A DNA stretch of 41,827 nucleotides from Cyanobacteria bacterium MH1_Bin12 (GCA_011088145.1 JAALKG010000006.1:1-41827); one strand, 5' to 3'; positions 10,373 to 20,166 are shown, counted from the stretch's first letter. Notes: a model not told the origin generated them from the sequence alone. Program-made: numbers and translations.

Positions 10373-11452
10373 TTGATGTTTAGCTCTTATTTTCAAAAAT
10401 ACACTTTACAGTTTAAACGATCTAGTGGTACTTCTCGTGGCATATTAACAAATAAGGATTCTTATTTTATTCTCCTGAAAAGTGATCTTCATTCTGATAA
10501 AATTGCCATTGGTGAATGTGGTTTACTTAAGGGTCTTAGCTATGATGATCGCTCTAATTATGAAACTAAATTAAGCCAAATTTGTCAATATATCAATCAA
10601 ATATCTTCACCCCAAGAGATTGAGACTCTTATTCTTCATTTATGGAATTGGCCTTCGATTCGTTTTGGTGTAGAAATGGCTTTTCAAGATTTAGTAATGG
10701 GTGGTGATCGCATTTTTTATGATAATTATTTGACTCAAGGGCAACCAATTCCCATCAATGGCTTAATTTGGATGGGGCAAGTTGATTTTATGCGTCAACA
10801 AGTTATTAAGAAATTAGAAAGCGGTTTTACTTGCATTAAATTGAAAATAGGTGCGATCGATTTTGAGACTGAGTTAGAATTATTGGCAAGTATCCGTCGA
10901 GAATTTTCTGTCGATGAAATTGAAATTAGAGTTGATGCTAATGGTGCATTTACCCCTGAAACGGCTTTAGAAAAATTGAACCGTTTGGCTGAATATCACT
11001 TACATTCAATCGAACAACCCATAAAGCAAGGACAATGGGAAAAAATGGCGTTATTATGTGAAAAAAGTCCTCTTCCTATTGCTTTGGATGAAGAATTAAT
11101 TGGTATAAATCATCGGCAAGAAAAAAGAATTTTACTTAGTGAAATTAAGCCCCAATATATAATTTTAAAACCATCTTTAATTGGTGGTTTTTCTGCTACT
11201 CAAGAATGGATTAATTTTGCTGAAGATTTAGATATTTCTTGGTGGATTACTTCTGCATTAGAAAGTAATATTGGACTGAATGCGATCGCTCAATTTACAG
11301 CGAATACAAAGAACAAAATGCCTCAAGGATTGGGTACTGGTCTACTATATACCAATAATATTACCTCTCCTCTGGAGGTAAAAGCTGGTCATATTTATTA
11401 TCATCGAGATCTTTGTTGGGATTTATCACCGTTAATCACAAATCTTTGGTAA
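10373..11452 (+). CDS. menC: o-Succinylbenzoate synthase
   Basis: A 359-residue enolase-superfamily enzyme that dehydrates SHCHC to o-succinylbenzoate in menaquinone/phylloquinone synthesis, which in cyanobacteria supplies the photosystem I quinone. Visible active-site motifs are KLKIG (catalytic Lys pair, about residue 160), the metal-binding Asp in RVDANGAF (about 187), Glu in SIEQP (about 214), Asp in LDEEL (about 240) and Lys in ILKPSLIGG (about 266). Length is normal. No other men gene is adjacent. It converges with the histidine kinase gene downstream. Confidence 0.92.
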   Translation: MMFSSYFQKYTLQFKRSSGTSRGILTNKDSYFILLKSDLHSDKIAIGECGLLKGLSYDDRSNYETKLSQICQYINQISSPQEIETLILHLWNWPSIRFGVEMAFQDLVMGGDRIFYDNYLTQGQPIPINGLIWMGQVDFMRQQVIKKLESGFTCIKLKIGAIDFETELELLASIRREFSVDEIEIRVDANGAFTPETALEKLNRLAEYHLHSIEQPIKQGQWEKMALLCEKSPLPIALDEELIGINHRQEKRILLSEIKPQYIILKPSLIGGFSATQEWINFAEDLDISWWITSALESNIGLNAIAQFTANTKNKMPQGLGTGLLYTNNITSPLEVKAGHIYYHRDLCWDLSPLITNLW

Positions 11453-11527
11453 AAAACTTGGTAATTTTTTAATTTTTTTCAAATAAATTATTTATACTAT
11501 TAATTTTAAAAAAGTAACTTTTTTATC

Positions 11528-13795
11528 TTATTTTTGTTGTTTTTCTTGAGTTATTTTAACTTGATATAATGCTTCGATAATAGCATTAATTTTCACAGGT
11601 TTACTAAGATAATCTTTCATGCCGATTTCTAAATAGTTATTGCGATCGCCATCCATTGCATTAGCTGTCATAGCTATTATATAAGGACAATTGCGATCAA
11701 CATATTTTTCCATAATTAAATTAGTCGTTTCTATACCATCTAATTGTGGCATTTGAATATCCATAAAAATTATGTCATAAACTTCTTTTTCTAATGCGGA
11801 TAAAACTTCAAATCCATTAATAGCAATAGTAATATCATAACCTAGTTTATTAAACATTTTTTGAGCTACTTTTTGATTAACTAAATTATCTTCTGCTAGT
11901 AAAATTTTGAAAGGTAATTTTTCTGATAATTGAGAATCAAATTGAACTAAAGATTTAGTTTTTGTTGATTGTTTTTGATCTAGTTGAGAGAAAATCATAC
12001 AAGAATATGTGGGTACAGTTAAAATTAAACTGAAAATACTACCTTTTCCTAATTCACTAGTAACAATTATTTTCCCACCCATTAATTGAGCTATTTTTTG
12101 AGCAATCGCTAACCCTAAACCTGTTCCTTCTGATTTATAGTTTTTATTGCCAAATTGTTCAAATGCCAAAAATATATTCTGCAAATTTTCTGGAGAGATA
12201 CCAATACCAGTATCTTCAATTTTAAATTCAATAGTTGTTAATAAAATATCTTGTTTTTGTTTTTGATTAAGAATGTTTATCTCAAAAGTAATCTGACCTT
12301 GATTAGTAAATTTAATAGCATTTCCTAAGATATTCAATAGTATCTGTTTTAAGCGCTTTTGATCAGATTCAATAATTATTGATAATTCAGATTTAATTGT
12401 ACAATTTAAAGTTAAATTTTTAGCTTCGACTGAGGTTTTAATTAAATTAAATATTGTTTGTAATAATTGATATAAGTCAAATTTTTGATATTGAATATCT
12501 AATTTACCTGCTTCAATTTTTGATAAATCTAAAATATCATTAATTAAGCTTAAAAGATGATTTCCTGATTCATAAATAATATTAATATCTTCTTGTTGAC
12601 GATCGCTTAAATTTTCTTCATTATGTAATATCTGAGCAATCCCTAAAATTGCATTTAAAGGAGTTCTTAGTTCATGACTCATGTTAGCTAAAAAATCACT
12701 TTTAGATTGATTTGCTAAAATTGCCTCTTGTCTAGCTTCTTCTAAACTAATATTTTGTTCTTTTAAAAAGCGTGCATATTTTTCATTTTGTAAAGACTTT
12801 TTTCTCAACTCATTGTGAGAAATACTCATAATTTTAAAAGCTTCTTTTCTCTCTTGTAAAATAGCATTAAAAATCAGGAAAGTAAAAACAATTACACCGA
12901 TAAAAATTTCTAATAATATTAAAGAATCATTTAATTCATCTTGAGAAAATACTCCTAAATCTCTGACAGTACCTGTAACAGCTAAAGTAGAAATAAAAAC
13001 AATTAAAGTTGTAACAAATAATTCTCCAAAACGAAAACTAGCCCAAATTAAGCAAGGAATTAACATATATTCTAAAGATATATGATTCCAAAAAGAGCTA
13101 ACACAAATCATTATAACAATGATCGAAATAGTAAATAATTCACCAACTCTTTTTTGTAAAAAAAAATTATTACTTAATAAATAACTGAGTTTGTTTGTCT
13201 TTAAAAATTTATACCAACTTAATAAAAAAGGAGTAAAAATAAGGATTCCTGAGACATTAGAAATCCACCAAGTAAACCAAACATGTTGATAATTTTCCGA
13301 AGATATTTTACCACCTAATGTTAAAGCACTAACACCAAATGAAGCGTTGATAATAGTACCTAATATTGCTGTGTAAATTAAAAAATAGAAAACATGCTTA
13401 ATTTTTTCTAAAGGATATTCATTGTTCAATTTTTTTTTAAATAAATAAACTCCTACATAAGTCCCTAAAGTTGTACCGATCGCGATCGCTATAACTTGTA
13501 AAATAGAACTAAAATAAGTCTCAATATTAGTGGTATTGATAAAAGCCCACATATTAGATAAAAATGAACCAATAAAAACTCCAATTAATGTCCAATATCC
13601 AAAGATGAAAACGATAGCAGAAGCAAAACCATCAGGAGGCCATACAGGAGTAACATTTTGAGGTGTAGAAGCTAATGTTCGAGAAATTTCCGCCATTTGA
13701 TAATAAATTAATGCGAAGAGAATCGTCGAAACAAATCTTGTAAAACTTCGGTTAACAGGAATTTTCATAGAGAAATCATTCTGATTTGACATCAA
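11528..13795 (-). CDS. MASE1 hybrid sensor histidine kinase/response regulator
   Basis: A 755-residue membrane-anchored hybrid kinase. The N-terminal half (about 15-310) is a multi-helix MASE1-type sensor, with VTPVWPPDGFASA and ISNVSGILIFTPF in characteristic places. A short coiled coil (about 320-360) leads to the dimerisation/phosphoacceptor helix with His near 373 (MSHELRTPLN). The ATPase domain has N, G1 and G2 boxes (NILGNAIKFTN, DTGIGI, GTGLGLAIAQ). A C-terminal receiver carries the phosphorylatable Asp near 678 (IIFMDIQMPQLDG). All key residues are present, so it should be active. The signal is unknown. No partner regulator is adjacent. Confidence 0.93.
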   Translation of the reverse strand: MMSNQNDFSMKIPVNRSFTRFVSTILFALIYYQMAEISRTLASTPQNVTPVWPPDGFASAIVFIFGYWTLIGVFIGSFLSNMWAFINTTNIETYFSSILQVIAIAIGTTLGTYVGVYLFKKKLNNEYPLEKIKHVFYFLIYTAILGTIINASFGVSALTLGGKISSENYQHVWFTWWISNVSGILIFTPFLLSWYKFLKTNKLSYLLSNNFFLQKRVGELFTISIIVIMICVSSFWNHISLEYMLIPCLIWASFRFGELFVTTLIVFISTLAVTGTVRDLGVFSQDELNDSLILLEIFIGVIVFTFLIFNAILQERKEAFKIMSISHNELRKKSLQNEKYARFLKEQNISLEEARQEAILANQSKSDFLANMSHELRTPLNAILGIAQILHNEENLSDRQQEDINIIYESGNHLLSLINDILDLSKIEAGKLDIQYQKFDLYQLLQTIFNLIKTSVEAKNLTLNCTIKSELSIIIESDQKRLKQILLNILGNAIKFTNQGQITFEINILNQKQKQDILLTTIEFKIEDTGIGISPENLQNIFLAFEQFGNKNYKSEGTGLGLAIAQKIAQLMGGKIIVTSELGKGSIFSLILTVPTYSCMIFSQLDQKQSTKTKSLVQFDSQLSEKLPFKILLAEDNLVNQKVAQKMFNKLGYDITIAINGFEVLSALEKEVYDIIFMDIQMPQLDGIETTNLIMEKYVDRNCPYIIAMTANAMDGDRNNYLEIGMKDYLSKPVKINAIIEALYQVKITQEKQQK

Positions 13796-13898
13796 TGGTA
13801 CTTTCTCTACTTAAATAATTTAAGTAACTTCAGTCCACCACATAACATTTTAACTAGGGCTAGGGCTGAAAAGTGCAATTGTAACGATAGAATTGATC

Positions 13899-13922
13899 AG
13901 AATTGAGAATTGAGAATTGAGA
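13899..13922. repeat. Heptanucleotide tandem repeat (AATTGAG x3)
   Basis: Three or so AATTGAG units, the reverse complement of the TCTCAAT units at 3831-3858. It is another STRR-type repeat, just outside the proposed island edge. Confidence 0.8.
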
Positions 13923-14008
13923 ATGATCAAAACGTTTACGGATAAAGCTTCTGGGTTTATTAAATTTACGCCAATTAAATAAGGATAGAGTGAAATTTTC
14001 AACCAAAC

Positions 14009-14075
14009 TAATTTGTCACTGGTACTTCCACAACAACAATTTGTCATCACGCCAAATTATTGTCGTCGGCGATAA
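14009..14075 (+). mobile_element. Possible CAST-like (Tn7-like) transposon end, degenerate
   Basis: The gene-free stretch 13796-14111 contains AATTTGTCACTGGTAC (about 14009-14024) and, about 20 bp on, GTCATCACGCCAAATTATTG (14043-14062) followed by TCGTCGG. The second motif repeats the GTCATC-n2-GCCAAATTA-n-TGTCGT arrangement seen at 29290-29343, in inverted orientation. These look like TnsB-type binding repeats of type V-K CRISPR-associated transposon ends. The expected terminal TGTACA is not intact here. Alternatively it is an unrelated coincidence in AT-rich spacer, or two abutting end fragments. The rest of this spacer holds nothing I recognise. Confidence 0.45.
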
Positions 14076-14111
14076 AGCCTTGTCTTTATAAACTACAGCC
14101 ATTGGTTGTCA

Positions 14112-16115
14112 TTATTCTGCTAATACAACACGAAATCCTACATTTTTTTTCCTGCTATCTTTTTTTAACATATCCCGAAATGAACAACGACAATATATTG
14201 CTTCGGAAGAATAACTACCACCACGCAACGGAGAAAGGTTAGCATTTCCAATATTTTGGTCATTAATGCTTGCATAATCATTCTGCCAGTTGTCTTGACA
14301 CCATTCCCAGACATTTCCATGTAGATCATATAGTCCAAAATCATTTGGTTTAAAAGTGTTAACAGGAATCGTTTTGTTTCTAAAATGACCTTGCTTTTCG
14401 TCCTTATAAACAGTAATACCCTGATAATTAACTAAATCAGTACTAATAGTTTCTCCAAATGAAAATGGTGGTTTTGATCTTTCATTATTATTTAATTGTT
14501 GATTGTCCGAACCTCGACAAACATATTCCCACTCAGCTTCATAAGGTAGTCTATATTTATGACTATTTAATTTAGATAGTCGATCGCAAAATTCCTGTGC
14601 TTCGTACCACTTAATATTTTCCACAGGTAAGTTATCGTTATTCTTAAAATGACTTGGTGTAGAATTAAGATCTATTTTCACCTTCAAATCATCTTTTAAA
14701 GCGATCGTCTTCCATTGTAATTGAGTGATCGGATATTTGCTCATAAAAAAAGATGATATTTTTACCTCATGGCAAGGAGATTCTCTTCTAAATTCTTCGC
14801 TATTAAATTGACGGCATAGTTTCTCTATTTCTTCATTTTCTGTACCTATGGAAAATGTTCCATTAGGAATGTAAATTAAATCTAGATTGACATTATTCCC
14901 TAAATCTTGAGTGAAATATTTAGCATGTTTCCTATGTTTATGAGTTATTTCGCCCTGATAATTTACTTTAACTGTTTCAAACTCAAACTCTTGTAAATCT
15001 GAAATGTTGACAGCATCAAAAGAATTAGCAAAATGCTTATTATCTGAGTGTTGGTTTAAAATATTAATTGACGGTTTTTCACTTTCAATAATTACGTTCT
15101 TAGTTTTTTTTCTGTTCGATTTTCTATTAACATCAACAGTTTTTTTTGTTTTGTTATCTACGCTCGAAATTTGTTCAGGAAAAATGACATCTGGTTTCAA
15201 AACATTATTAGTTGGTTTTTGACTAAACGATAAGTCATTATCTATATTTTTTTCGCTCTTTTTAAGATTATTGTTTATGGGATCATTATTTACTAAATTT
15301 TTAGGTAATAAGTCTAACCATTGTGATACAGTTTGAGGACGATTTTTAGGATAAATTTCTAAACCTTTTAAAATAGCGTCATTCAAACTTTTACTGATTT
15401 CATCATTGATTTGACTGGGAGAGATTAAACAATCTTCTTCATTTTTAACGATCGCTTTTTCCCTTAGTAAAGCATTAGGTGGATGTCTCTTCGTCAGTAA
15501 ATAATACAGAGTCGCAGATAAACTATAAACATCTGTGTAATTTCCTTCTGCTTCATTGGAATCATATTGTTCCACAGGGGCATAACCATCAACAAAATTA
15601 GCTGTATTATTACGATCGACATTACGAGAGTTACCAAAATCAATTAAGATCGCCTCTCCTGTAGACTTGATCAAAATATTACGAGGTTGAACATCTCGAT
15701 GTACTAACTTTTTGCTGTGAATAAATTCTAATGCTGAACCAATTTGTCGGATATATTTAATCGCATCTGCATAAGATAATTCTCCCGCTTCTACTATTTT
15801 AAATAATTCTAAACCATCAATATATTCCATGACGATCGCAGGTTGATTATCAACACCAATAACATCAACTATTTTCACAATATGGTCATGGGATTCACAC
15901 TGTTTTAAAGTGAATGCTTCTTGGTATATTTTTTGAAAATTACTATTATTATTTCGCTGATTATCTGAATGCAAAAGTTTAACTACCAACTGATTATTAT
16001 TTTGATCTTTGACCAGATAAGTCTTCCCAAAACCGCCCTTTCCTAAAGGTTTTACTAGGGTATAATCTTTAGGTAAATTAAGATTATTATTAAACAAATT
16101 AAAAATATTAAACAT
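14112..16115 (-). CDS. Ser/Thr protein kinase fused to an FGE-sulfatase-type domain
   Basis: A 667-residue fusion. The N-terminal kinase (about 15-270) has the glycine loop LGKGGFGKTY, Lys in VVKLLHSD, the catalytic loop VHRDVQPRN and the IDFGNS metal site, so it looks active. A low-complexity linker (about 275-400) joins it to a formylglycine-generating-enzyme/C-type-lectin-like domain (about 415-667) with GTFSIGTENEE, YRLPYEAEWEYVCRG and DLHGNVWEWCQDNW. The C-terminus (LRGGSYSSEAIYCRCSFRD to GFRVVLAE) is homologous in fold to the DGR targets elsewhere in the island, but its codons do not align with the template repeat. It is last gene of the vWA-FHA-PP2C-kinase operon, 17 bp after PP2C. The likely role is signal-sensing phosphorylation of cytosolic partners, with FGE as the sensor. 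Confidence 0.9.
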   Translation of the reverse strand: MFNIFNLFNNNLNLPKDYTLVKPLGKGGFGKTYLVKDQNNNQLVVKLLHSDNQRNNNSNFQKIYQEAFTLKQCESHDHIVKIVDVIGVDNQPAIVMEYIDGLELFKIVEAGELSYADAIKYIRQIGSALEFIHSKKLVHRDVQPRNILIKSTGEAILIDFGNSRNVDRNNTANFVDGYAPVEQYDSNEAEGNYTDVYSLSATLYYLLTKRHPPNALLREKAIVKNEEDCLISPSQINDEISKSLNDAILKGLEIYPKNRPQTVSQWLDLLPKNLVNNDPINNNLKKSEKNIDNDLSFSQKPTNNVLKPDVIFPEQISSVDNKTKKTVDVNRKSNRKKTKNVIIESEKPSINILNQHSDNKHFANSFDAVNISDLQEFEFETVKVNYQGEITHKHRKHAKYFTQDLGNNVNLDLIYIPNGTFSIGTENEEIEKLCRQFNSEEFRRESPCHEVKISSFFMSKYPITQLQWKTIALKDDLKVKIDLNSTPSHFKNNDNLPVENIKWYEAQEFCDRLSKLNSHKYRLPYEAEWEYVCRGSDNQQLNNNERSKPPFSFGETISTDLVNYQGITVYKDEKQGHFRNKTIPVNTFKPNDFGLYDLHGNVWEWCQDNWQNDYASINDQNIGNANLSPLRGGSYSSEAIYCRCSFRDMLKKDSRKKNVGFRVVLAE

Positions 16116-16132
16116 TTTTTATACCAGTTAAT

Positions 16133-16933
16133 TTACTGAAGAGAAATGGTCAAAATAGTTATATTATCTGTTCCGCCTAATTCGATGGCTTCATCTACTA
16201 ATTTTTGACCTAGATTGACTGAGTATTTTTCTTGTTCTTGAATCAAAATTTCCATTTTTTTATCACTAACAAGATTATTTAAACCATCACTACATAGTAA
16301 AAATAAATCGTTTTTTTCTACTTGAATAATAGGTGGTTTTTCATCATCCCATTTAGGATCGATCGAAAAAGTTCCATCGGCATTTTTTCCTCCTAAACAA
16401 GAATTTAAAGTCGATCGCATTGGATGAGTGGCGACATCTTCAGGCTTAATTCTGCCTACTTCTAATAATAATTGGACGATCGAATGATCTCTGGTTTTAC
16501 TAATGATTTTACCATCACGAAAATGATATAATCTACTATCTCCTGCATGAGCATGAATACAAGTTTTTGGAGTTATAATACTAGCGATAACCGTTGTACC
16601 CATTCCTAAAGTTTGAAAACTAGAATAAGCAGTGTCTCGAATCTTTTCATCTGCTTGTTGCAAAGTTTTAAGTAATAACTCAAATTGTTCTTGTGGTTCT
16701 TGTGGCAATGGTTGAGTTATTATTTTATCAAAAGTATCTACCGCTATTTGTGCGGCGATTTCTCCTGAGTTATTACCCCCCATGCCATCTGCTACCACTG
16801 CTAAAATAGCTTCATCTGACCACGATTTGAGTAGAAAACGATCTTCATTGTTATGACGAACTTTGCCGACATTGGTAATAGAATGACCACGGCACCAACT
16901 AAGTTTGATTGTTTGATTTGCTTGAGTTTCCAT
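16133..16933 (-). CDS. PP2C-type Ser/Thr protein phosphatase
   Basis: A 266-residue PPM-family metal-dependent phosphatase. The motifs are complete: the N-terminal VRHNNEDRF (metal Asp), AVVADGMGGNNSGE, GDSRLYHFRDG, TRDHSIVQLL, FLLCSDGLNNLVSD and GGTDNITILTI. It should reverse phosphorylation by the kinase encoded immediately downstream. It lies 6 bp after the FHA gene and 17 bp before the kinase gene in one operon. Writer, reader (FHA) and eraser next to one another is a strong sign of a dedicated phospho-signalling module. Confidence 0.93.
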   Translation of the reverse strand: METQANQTIKLSWCRGHSITNVGKVRHNNEDRFLLKSWSDEAILAVVADGMGGNNSGEIAAQIAVDTFDKIITQPLPQEPQEQFELLLKTLQQADEKIRDTAYSSFQTLGMGTTVIASIITPKTCIHAHAGDSRLYHFRDGKIISKTRDHSIVQLLLEVGRIKPEDVATHPMRSTLNSCLGGKNADGTFSIDPKWDDEKPPIIQVEKNDLFLLCSDGLNNLVSDKKMEILIQEQEKYSVNLGQKLVDEAIELGGTDNITILTISLQ

Positions 16934-16939
16934 AATAAT

Positions 16940-17335
16940 TTACTTAATAATAATTTCGGTTTCGATGTTGCCAAATAAAATAATGCTGTTGAGTTCTAGT
17001 TTGATCAAAGGTGATGGTTGTTTGGGGTTATTACTGATTAGTTTTTGACCGTTAACTGATGTACCATTACGGCTGTTAAGATCGCAAATTTGTAGTTCTT
17101 GATTCACCCACTGAATTACCCCATGACGACGAGAAATCATCGGCGTATTATCTAATTCACAATAACTTAAGTCGATATCTACCTCACTGTCGTCAGGAAT
17201 ATTACGTCCCACTAACAAATACATTTTATCTAGTGCAAATTCTCGTCCTGCTTGAGAACCATTTTTGACTAATAAGTAAGTATTTTGGGGTGTTAATCTG
17301 GCAAATCCTGCGATCGGATCTGTTCCTAAAGCCAT
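16940..17335 (-). CDS. FHA-domain protein
   Basis: A 131-residue single-domain protein that binds phosphothreonine peptides. The FHA core (about residues 20-115) shows LLVGRNIPDDSEVDIDLS, then SRRHGVIQW, then NSRNGTSVNG; the Gly-Arg, Ser-Arg-His and Asn pattern that forms the phosphopeptide pocket is intact. It starts 5 bp after the vWA gene stop and ends 6 bp before PP2C, so it is co-translated with its enzymes. It is likely the reader of the operon's kinase. Confidence 0.92.
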   Translation of the reverse strand: MALGTDPIAGFARLTPQNTYLLVKNGSQAGREFALDKMYLLVGRNIPDDSEVDIDLSYCELDNTPMISRRHGVIQWVNQELQICDLNSRNGTSVNGQKLISNNPKQPSPLIKLELNSIILFGNIETEIIIK

Positions 17336-17340
17336 AAACC

Positions 17341-18549
17341 TTATCTTTCTCCTAATTTTTTGGTTTCTTGATATAATTTACTCATCTTATGAGAGTCTAA
17401 CTTTTCTTTTTTTTCTAACTGTTTATATTGCCCTTCTGCTTGAGAAGCAAGATGATGATTACCTGATTTAGTCGCTGCTACTTGATAATCAATTAATAAC
17501 TCTCCTGTACGATGAGGATCTTGGGTACTAAGTAATTCAGTACTACACTGATTCATAATCCAACCGAGTCTATCTTGATTGATTTGCTCATCAATCTGTT
17601 GTGCTTCACTATATGAAATGGTATATTTAATCGAGGCTGTTTGGCTAACAGTTGCAATGTCTTCTCCTGTTAACTGCACCATTAATATCTCTTCTATTTC
17701 TTGGTTTTTTTCGACTGACAGGGCGGGTATATCCACAGCAACTAATACATCTGTGGGGCTAGAAGAGCGTAAACCTTTGATCGTTAGTTGATTATAACCT
17801 GTTTGTTCTAAAGGCAGATATTCGGGGCGAAACTGACAATATCCTTTGATTTTGACTCCTGATTGGGGTTGTAATTTTAAGTTGATTTTGTTGATCGCAA
17901 TTTCTTGAGAAACAGTTAATCTTTCTTTTAGTTGAGGAATTAATTGTCTGGGGGTGTCAGCGTATAAAAATGCACCTTGACCATTATTAGCGAGGTTGAC
18001 CAAAAAATCGGTATTGAAGTTGTTGGCATTACCTAAACCCACTGTACACAGAATAATATCTTCTTGGGCTAATTGTTGAGCTTGTTCAATTAAAGGTTCG
18101 AGATTTTTCAAAATTTTAGCATTACCATTAGTTGCTTCTCCATCAGTTATCAAAATAGCGACTCTCGCTGTCTGAGATACATGGGGTAAGATATTACCTA
18201 ATTGATTTAAGGCTAAATCTATTCTCGTTACTCCTCCTGCTTTGAGTTGATTTAAAGCTGATTCAATGCCTGTATTGTCTCCACTCACTTTTTCTAACAA
18301 AGATTGAGTTTCAGTGGCAAAGCTAATTAAAGTTAATTCGTCTTCAGGACGAAGTTGATCAATAATCGTTTGACAAGCTAGTTTTGCAGCCTGTAGTTTT
18401 TCTCCTTCCATTGATGAACTAGTATCGAGGGCAATACCAAGCTGTAGAGGTAAAGTTTTGATCGCTTTGTTGGTTGGTTGAATTCTAATTCGCAGAATGT
18501 GTTCTGAGTCTAGAGTGCTATATTTAGCTTTTCTGTCCCATTCTAATTC
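17341..18549 (-). pseudogene. vWA-domain protein, 5' end removed by an IS remnant
   Basis: The longest ATG frame starts at 18411 (356 residues), but the same frame continues upstream to the IS boundary. It encodes ELEWDRKAKYSTLDSE and then the MIDAS metal-site motif DTSSS immediately before that Met. The original protein therefore began upstream, within about 10-15 residues of the IS. The next codons enter the IS and meet a TAG. No ATG, GTG or TTG start lies between the IS and the MIDAS, so translation from 18411 would lose the metal-binding Asp. The rest is a vWA domain (ITDGEAT, TVGLGNANNF) plus a beta-rich C-terminal part. Relatives act as scaffolds or partners of AAA ATPases. It leads the operon into FHA, 5 bp away. 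Confidence 0.75.
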
Positions 18550-19067
18550 CAGGGCTTTCTCATAAAAATCCTACCCTTTTCAAGAATTCCCCCAACAGCT
18601 TATTGCTGTCGCAAAAATTATCTAGTGCCGCCATCATATTGGGAATTTTAGCCTGGCGAAACACCTGCATTGCTAGGGTACGCAGACCCGCCATCACCTG
18701 AGCCAGCAGCCGAGGTAAATGAGCTCGGGAAATCGGTGTGGCATCGACAATTCCGGTGATTTGAGCCAACCAATCAATGCGATTGCGGATCAAGCGGAAA
18801 ATCCTCGATGTGGTGGCACGTCCAGCCATGATGGCAATCACGACAGCGCAGATAATGAAGGCCAAGTTATGTCTTTTGCCACGATTGTCACGTGGATCAG
18901 GCAGCTTTTCTTTCAGGGCACAGATCAATAGGTTCGTTTGAGCTGAATCAAGTTGTAAGGTCTCCATTTATGTCATCTGAGTAAGGGATAGCGAGATTTG
19001 TAATCGTGAATGAGGCAACCTGCTATCCTACCCCAAAAGGGGATCCAATTTTTATGAGAAAGCCCTG
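18550..19067 (-). mobile_element. ISAs1-family IS remnant with both terminal inverted repeats
   Basis: A 518-bp element bounded by 20-bp perfect inverted repeats, CAGGGCTTTCTCATAAAAAT at 18550-18569 and its complement at 19048-19067. Inside, on the minus strand, is the N-terminal part of an ISAs1/H-repeat-type transposase. Full elements of this family are about 1.2-1.3 kb, so more than half, including the DDE catalytic region, is missing. The 8-bp flanks (TCTAATTC and CTTATTAC) do not match, so there is no target-site duplication. Together with the truncated genes on both sides, this suggests that a deletion accompanied or followed insertion. Confidence 0.85.
18560..18967 (-). pseudogene. Truncated ISAs1-family transposase
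   Basis: A 135-residue frame with the N-terminal transposase-associated domain: LPDPRDNRGKRHNLAFIICA, then the DWLAQITGI segment. The DDE nuclease domain is absent and the C-terminus (DNFCDSNKLLGEFLKRVGFL) comes from the far end of the element. It cannot catalyse transposition, although the ends could be used in trans by a full copy elsewhere. Confidence 0.8.
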
Positions 19068-19639
19068 CTTATTACTACCGCTTCTAAGGTACATTTTTTC
19101 AAAAGGATAAGGGCGTTTCTTTCTTCTCCACCATAATGTTCGGGATTAGTTGTCAACATATCACCTAAATCAATGATAGATGCGATCGCATCTTTATTCT
19201 GACTAACAGTAGCCCGTAAATTACCAAAAGCCTCTTCGGGGGCAATGCGTTGACAATGTGGTTGAGGTACAATCGCATTGGGATTACGGCGAGGTGGTGG
19301 ATTAAGGGGATTATTATTAATATCTGGTGGCGGTGACGGAGTAAAGTTCGTTGGTGACAAAGATAAGTTAGGATTCAATCTTTGTTGAGTAAGATGATTA
19401 AATTGATTTCTCATCTGCTCATTGACAAAATTAAAACCGTCAATTCGATCGAAATTTAAAATCAAAGGAAATTCTAAATATTGAAAATAGTTAGTTAAAA
19501 ATTCATTGATGCGATAATAGTTTCCTCGCCATAAAAATTGATCGTGAATATTACCGTGTAGAATAATATGTTTACGGTGGTGAATTTGCTTTTCAAATTC
19601 CGCTATCCATCCCGCTGAATCTGCTTTAATATTTTTCAT
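19068..19639 (-). pseudogene. AAA-family ATPase-like protein, 3' truncated by the IS
   Basis: From the ATG at 19639 the frame runs about 190 codons and continues a few residues into the IS, stopping at 19052. It contains HRKHIILHGNIHDQFLWRG, a proline-rich stretch (about 95-118) and IASIIDLGDMLTTNPEHYGG followed by ERNALILLKKCTLEA. This matches the N-terminal region of a cyanobacterial AAA-type ATPase often found beside vWA/FHA/PP2C genes; I am recalling this from family knowledge, not a search. The rest of the ATPase is gone. With the vWA gene on the other side also truncated, a segment has been lost between them. Confidence 0.7.
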
Positions 19640-19827
19640 TTCTTCTGTGTCTAGTTCTATATTATTTGTCTACTTTCACCGTAAACTAACTTGCTTGTTT
19701 GAATATAGAAATAATCTAGGATAAATATAGACCCAATATCTTTTATATAATAAAGTTGTCTAGTTTTAGCAAAAAGTCAAACCCATTAAATAAAACCCTC
19801 AGATTAACAATGAAGAGATATTAAAAT

Positions 19828-20166
19828 ATGAGTACCGTAACAGAAAATGATTTAAAAGAGTTAAAAGACTTAATCAACAAGAGGTTTGACTATATTGACA
19901 AGAGATTTGATTCTATTGACAATAAATTCGATCGCATTGACAATAAATTTGAGCGTGTTGATAATAAAATAGACAATGTAACTGAAGCAATTAATGGGTT
20001 AAAAGTCAACGTGACAAAAATCGAAGAAAATATGTCAGGACTAGATACCAGACTCAAGAATATAGAGTTTACGAACAGAGGAATCTTTATTAGTATTGCA
20101 ACAGGATTTGTTCTTGCCGTTTTAGGTGCTTTAACTAAATTTCTCTTTTTCAATCCTTCTATTTAA
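19828..20166 (+). CDS. Small coiled-coil membrane protein
   Basis: 112 residues. Residues about 15-55 are near-perfect heptads (FDYIDKR, FDSIDNK, FDRIDNK, FERVDNK), encoded by tandem 21-bp DNA repeats, so a parallel coiled coil is likely. Residues about 88-110 form one hydrophobic helix (GIFISIATGFVLAVLGALTK), giving a C-terminal membrane anchor. It is not a recognised enzyme. Similar short coil-plus-anchor proteins are common in cyanobacteria and phages. It stands alone between the truncated AAA gene and the toxin-antitoxin operon. Confidence 0.7.
   Translation: MSTVTENDLKELKDLINKRFDYIDKRFDSIDNKFDRIDNKFERVDNKIDNVTEAINGLKVNVTKIEENMSGLDTRLKNIEFTNRGIFISIATGFVLAVLGALTKFLFFNPSI

Noticed and set aside
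14112-14240. Third variable repeat in the C-terminus of the first kinase-FGE gene
   Set aside because: The protein end resembles the other FGE domains (LRGGSY, CRCSFRD, GFRVV), but the nucleotides do not align with the TR without gaps and differ at many non-adenine positions. It is homologous in fold, not a copy of this template.
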